From positions 1 through 12,538 of the forward strand of contig JAJZUN010000032.1 of the NCBI GenBank assembly GCA_021848555.1: a stretch of 12,538 nt of DNA, in the 5' to 3' direction. Below, piece by piece: positions 11,412-12,538 of the stretch. The notes under the pieces were generated by a model, which saw only the letters and a list, made by a program, of their open reading frames with translations, was not told where the DNA came from and did not search any database. Every line of letters begins with the position of its first letter. The first letter of the stretch is position 1. Origin of the DNA: Pseudomonadota bacterium (GTDB taxonomy: Bacteria; Pseudomonadota; Gammaproteobacteria; Burkholderiales; SG8-39). The translations under genes were made by a program, and so were the position numbers.

Positions 11412-12538
11412 ATGCGCTTCGTATTTCGTTCAGTGTTGCTGCTGCTCGCGCTGCTCAGCTTCGGCGCGCAGGCGCAGCTGTCGATCGAAATCACCGGCGG
11501 CGGCGCCAACCAGATCCCGATCGGCGTGCTGCGCTTCGCCGGCGAGCAGGTCCTGCCGCAAAGCATCAGCGACATCGTCGAAGCCGATCTGCAAAGGAGC
11601 GGGCGCTTCCGCATGCTGTTCGCGGGCAACGTCGAGCCGCTGCCGACCGAGGTGGCGCAGGTCAATTTCGCCGACTGGAAGAGCCGCAGCGCCGACGCCC
11701 TGGTGATAGGCAGCGTGGCGCGCCTGGCCGACGGCCGCTTCGAAGCGCGGTTTCGCCTGTTCGACGTGCCCAAGCAGACCCAGATCGGCGGTGTGGCCTT
11801 TACCCTGAACGCGCAGCAGGTGCGCACCACCGCGCACCGCATCGCCGACCTGATCTACGAGAAGCTGACCGGCGATCGCGGCGTATTTTCCACGCGCATC
11901 GCTTATGTGGTGAAGCAGGGGAGCCGGTTCGAGCTGCAGATCGCCGATGCCGACGGGGCCGGCGCGCAGACCGCGCTCGCCTCGCGCGAGCCTATCATGT
12001 CGCCCGCCTGGTCGCCCGACGGCACGCGCCTCGCCTATGTCTCGTTCGAGAACAAGAAACCGGTGGTCTACGTGCATTCGCTGGTCTCCGGGCAGCGCCA
12101 GGCGGTGGCGAATTTCAAGGGCTCAAACAGCGCACCCGCCTGGTCCGCCGACGGCAAGCAGCTCGCGGTGGTGCTGTCCAAGGACGGCGGTTCGCAGATT
12201 TACCTCATCGGCGCCGACGGCAGCAATCCGCGCCGCATCACCAATACCGGTTCAATCGACACGGAGCCCTACTTCTCGCCCGACGGGCAATCGATTTACT
12301 TTACGTCCGACCGCGGCGGCAGCCCGCAGATTTACCGCATGGGCGCGGCCGGCGGCGAGGCCACGCGCGTGACCTTCGACGGTAACTACAATGTATCGCC
12401 GCGCGTGTCCGGCGACGGCAAGACCTTGGTCTATATTGCGCGCGAAGGCGGCCGCTTTCAGTTGAAATCGTTCGATCTGGCGAGCCGGCAGACGCAGGGG
12501 CTCACCGACGGGCAGCACGATGAATCGCCCAGTTTCGC
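11412..12538 (+). CDS. tolB: Tol-Pal translocation protein TolB, 3' end missing
   Basis: TolB is the periplasmic protein that binds Pal and TolA and helps constrict the outer membrane at division. The first 375 residues are seen; a complete TolB is about 430. An N-terminal signal peptide (hydrophobic FRSVLLLLALLSF, cut likely after AQA at 21) leads to the alpha/beta domain (about 22-160, with ITGGGANQIPIGVLRF). A beta-propeller follows, with repeats SPAWSPDGTRLAYVS (197-211), APAWSADGKQLAVV (241-254), EPYFSPDGQSIYFTS (285-299) and SPRVSGDGKTLVYI (328-341), about 44 residues apart. AGGA at 11402-11405 is the Shine-Dalgarno 6 bases before the ATG. The frame runs open through the window edge. 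A long ORF in another frame (11384-12385) is only its shadow. Confidence 0.97.
   Translation, partial: MRFVFRSVLLLLALLSFGAQAQLSIEITGGGANQIPIGVLRFAGEQVLPQSISDIVEADLQRSGRFRMLFAGNVEPLPTEVAQVNFADWKSRSADALVIGSVARLADGRFEARFRLFDVPKQTQIGGVAFTLNAQQVRTTAHRIADLIYEKLTGDRGVFSTRIAYVVKQGSRFELQIADADGAGAQTALASREPIMSPAWSPDGTRLAYVSFENKKPVVYVHSLVSGQRQAVANFKGSNSAPAWSADGKQLAVVLSKDGGSQIYLIGADGSNPRRITNTGSIDTEPYFSPDGQSIYFTSDRGGSPQIYRMGAAGGEATRVTFDGNYNVSPRVSGDGKTLVYIAREGGRFQLKSFDLASRQTQGLTDGQHDESPSF

Noticed and set aside
11384..12385. 333-codon + strand ORF at the tolB locus
   Set aside because: Arg/Ala-rich shadow frame; the tolB frame from 11412 has a signal peptide and propeller repeats.

Overview
The window is a high-GC bacterial chromosome segment, probably from a betaproteobacterium. 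Protein sequence style and gene order suggest Nitrosomonadales or a relative, but this is inference because no marker fixes the genus. The backbone is yebC-ruvC-ruvA-ruvB-ybgC-tolQ-tolR-tolA-tolB, an order also known from Pseudomonas and many betaproteobacteria. Every backbone gene is on the + strand. Most are packed with 4-base ATGA overlaps or short gaps. yebC is cut by the left edge and tolB by the right edge.

Between ruvA (stop at 1691) and ruvB (start at 8010), which normally sit side by side, lies about 6.3 kb of foreign-looking DNA. It holds a 34-codon small ORF, a Type III-like restriction subunit (res, 1797-4463), an AT-rich spacer (4464-4737) with repeats and a possible promoter, a class II Fic-domain protein (4738-5913), and a beta-class N6-adenine methyltransferase (mod, 5910-7781). 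A second spacer (7782-8009) leads to ruvB. An imperfect inverted repeat (1703-1721 / 7850-7871) lies near both ends of the insert. The system is unusual in three ways: res precedes mod, mod is translationally coupled to a Fic gene, and res appears to be expressed by read-through from ruvCA while fic-mod has its own AT-rich leader.

How the parts probably work: RuvA, RuvB and RuvC form the Holliday-junction resolvasome. YbgC and TolQRAB belong to the Tol-Pal cell-envelope system. Mod would methylate an adenine in its recognition site, and Res would cleave unmodified DNA only in complex with Mod. Fic may modify a target protein by adding AMP, as a regulator or a backup defence. The putative recognition domain of Mod (about 6300-6840) is clearly more AT-rich than the rest of the gene, as expected if specificity was exchanged by recombination. 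The insert separates ruvB from ruvA. The spacer before ruvB carries a CTGT-N8-ACAG match to the LexA box and a -10-like hexamer, so ruvB-ybgC-tol may run from its own SOS-responsive promoter.

No tRNA, rRNA, CRISPR array, insertion sequence, transposase, integrase or convincing rho-independent terminator was seen.
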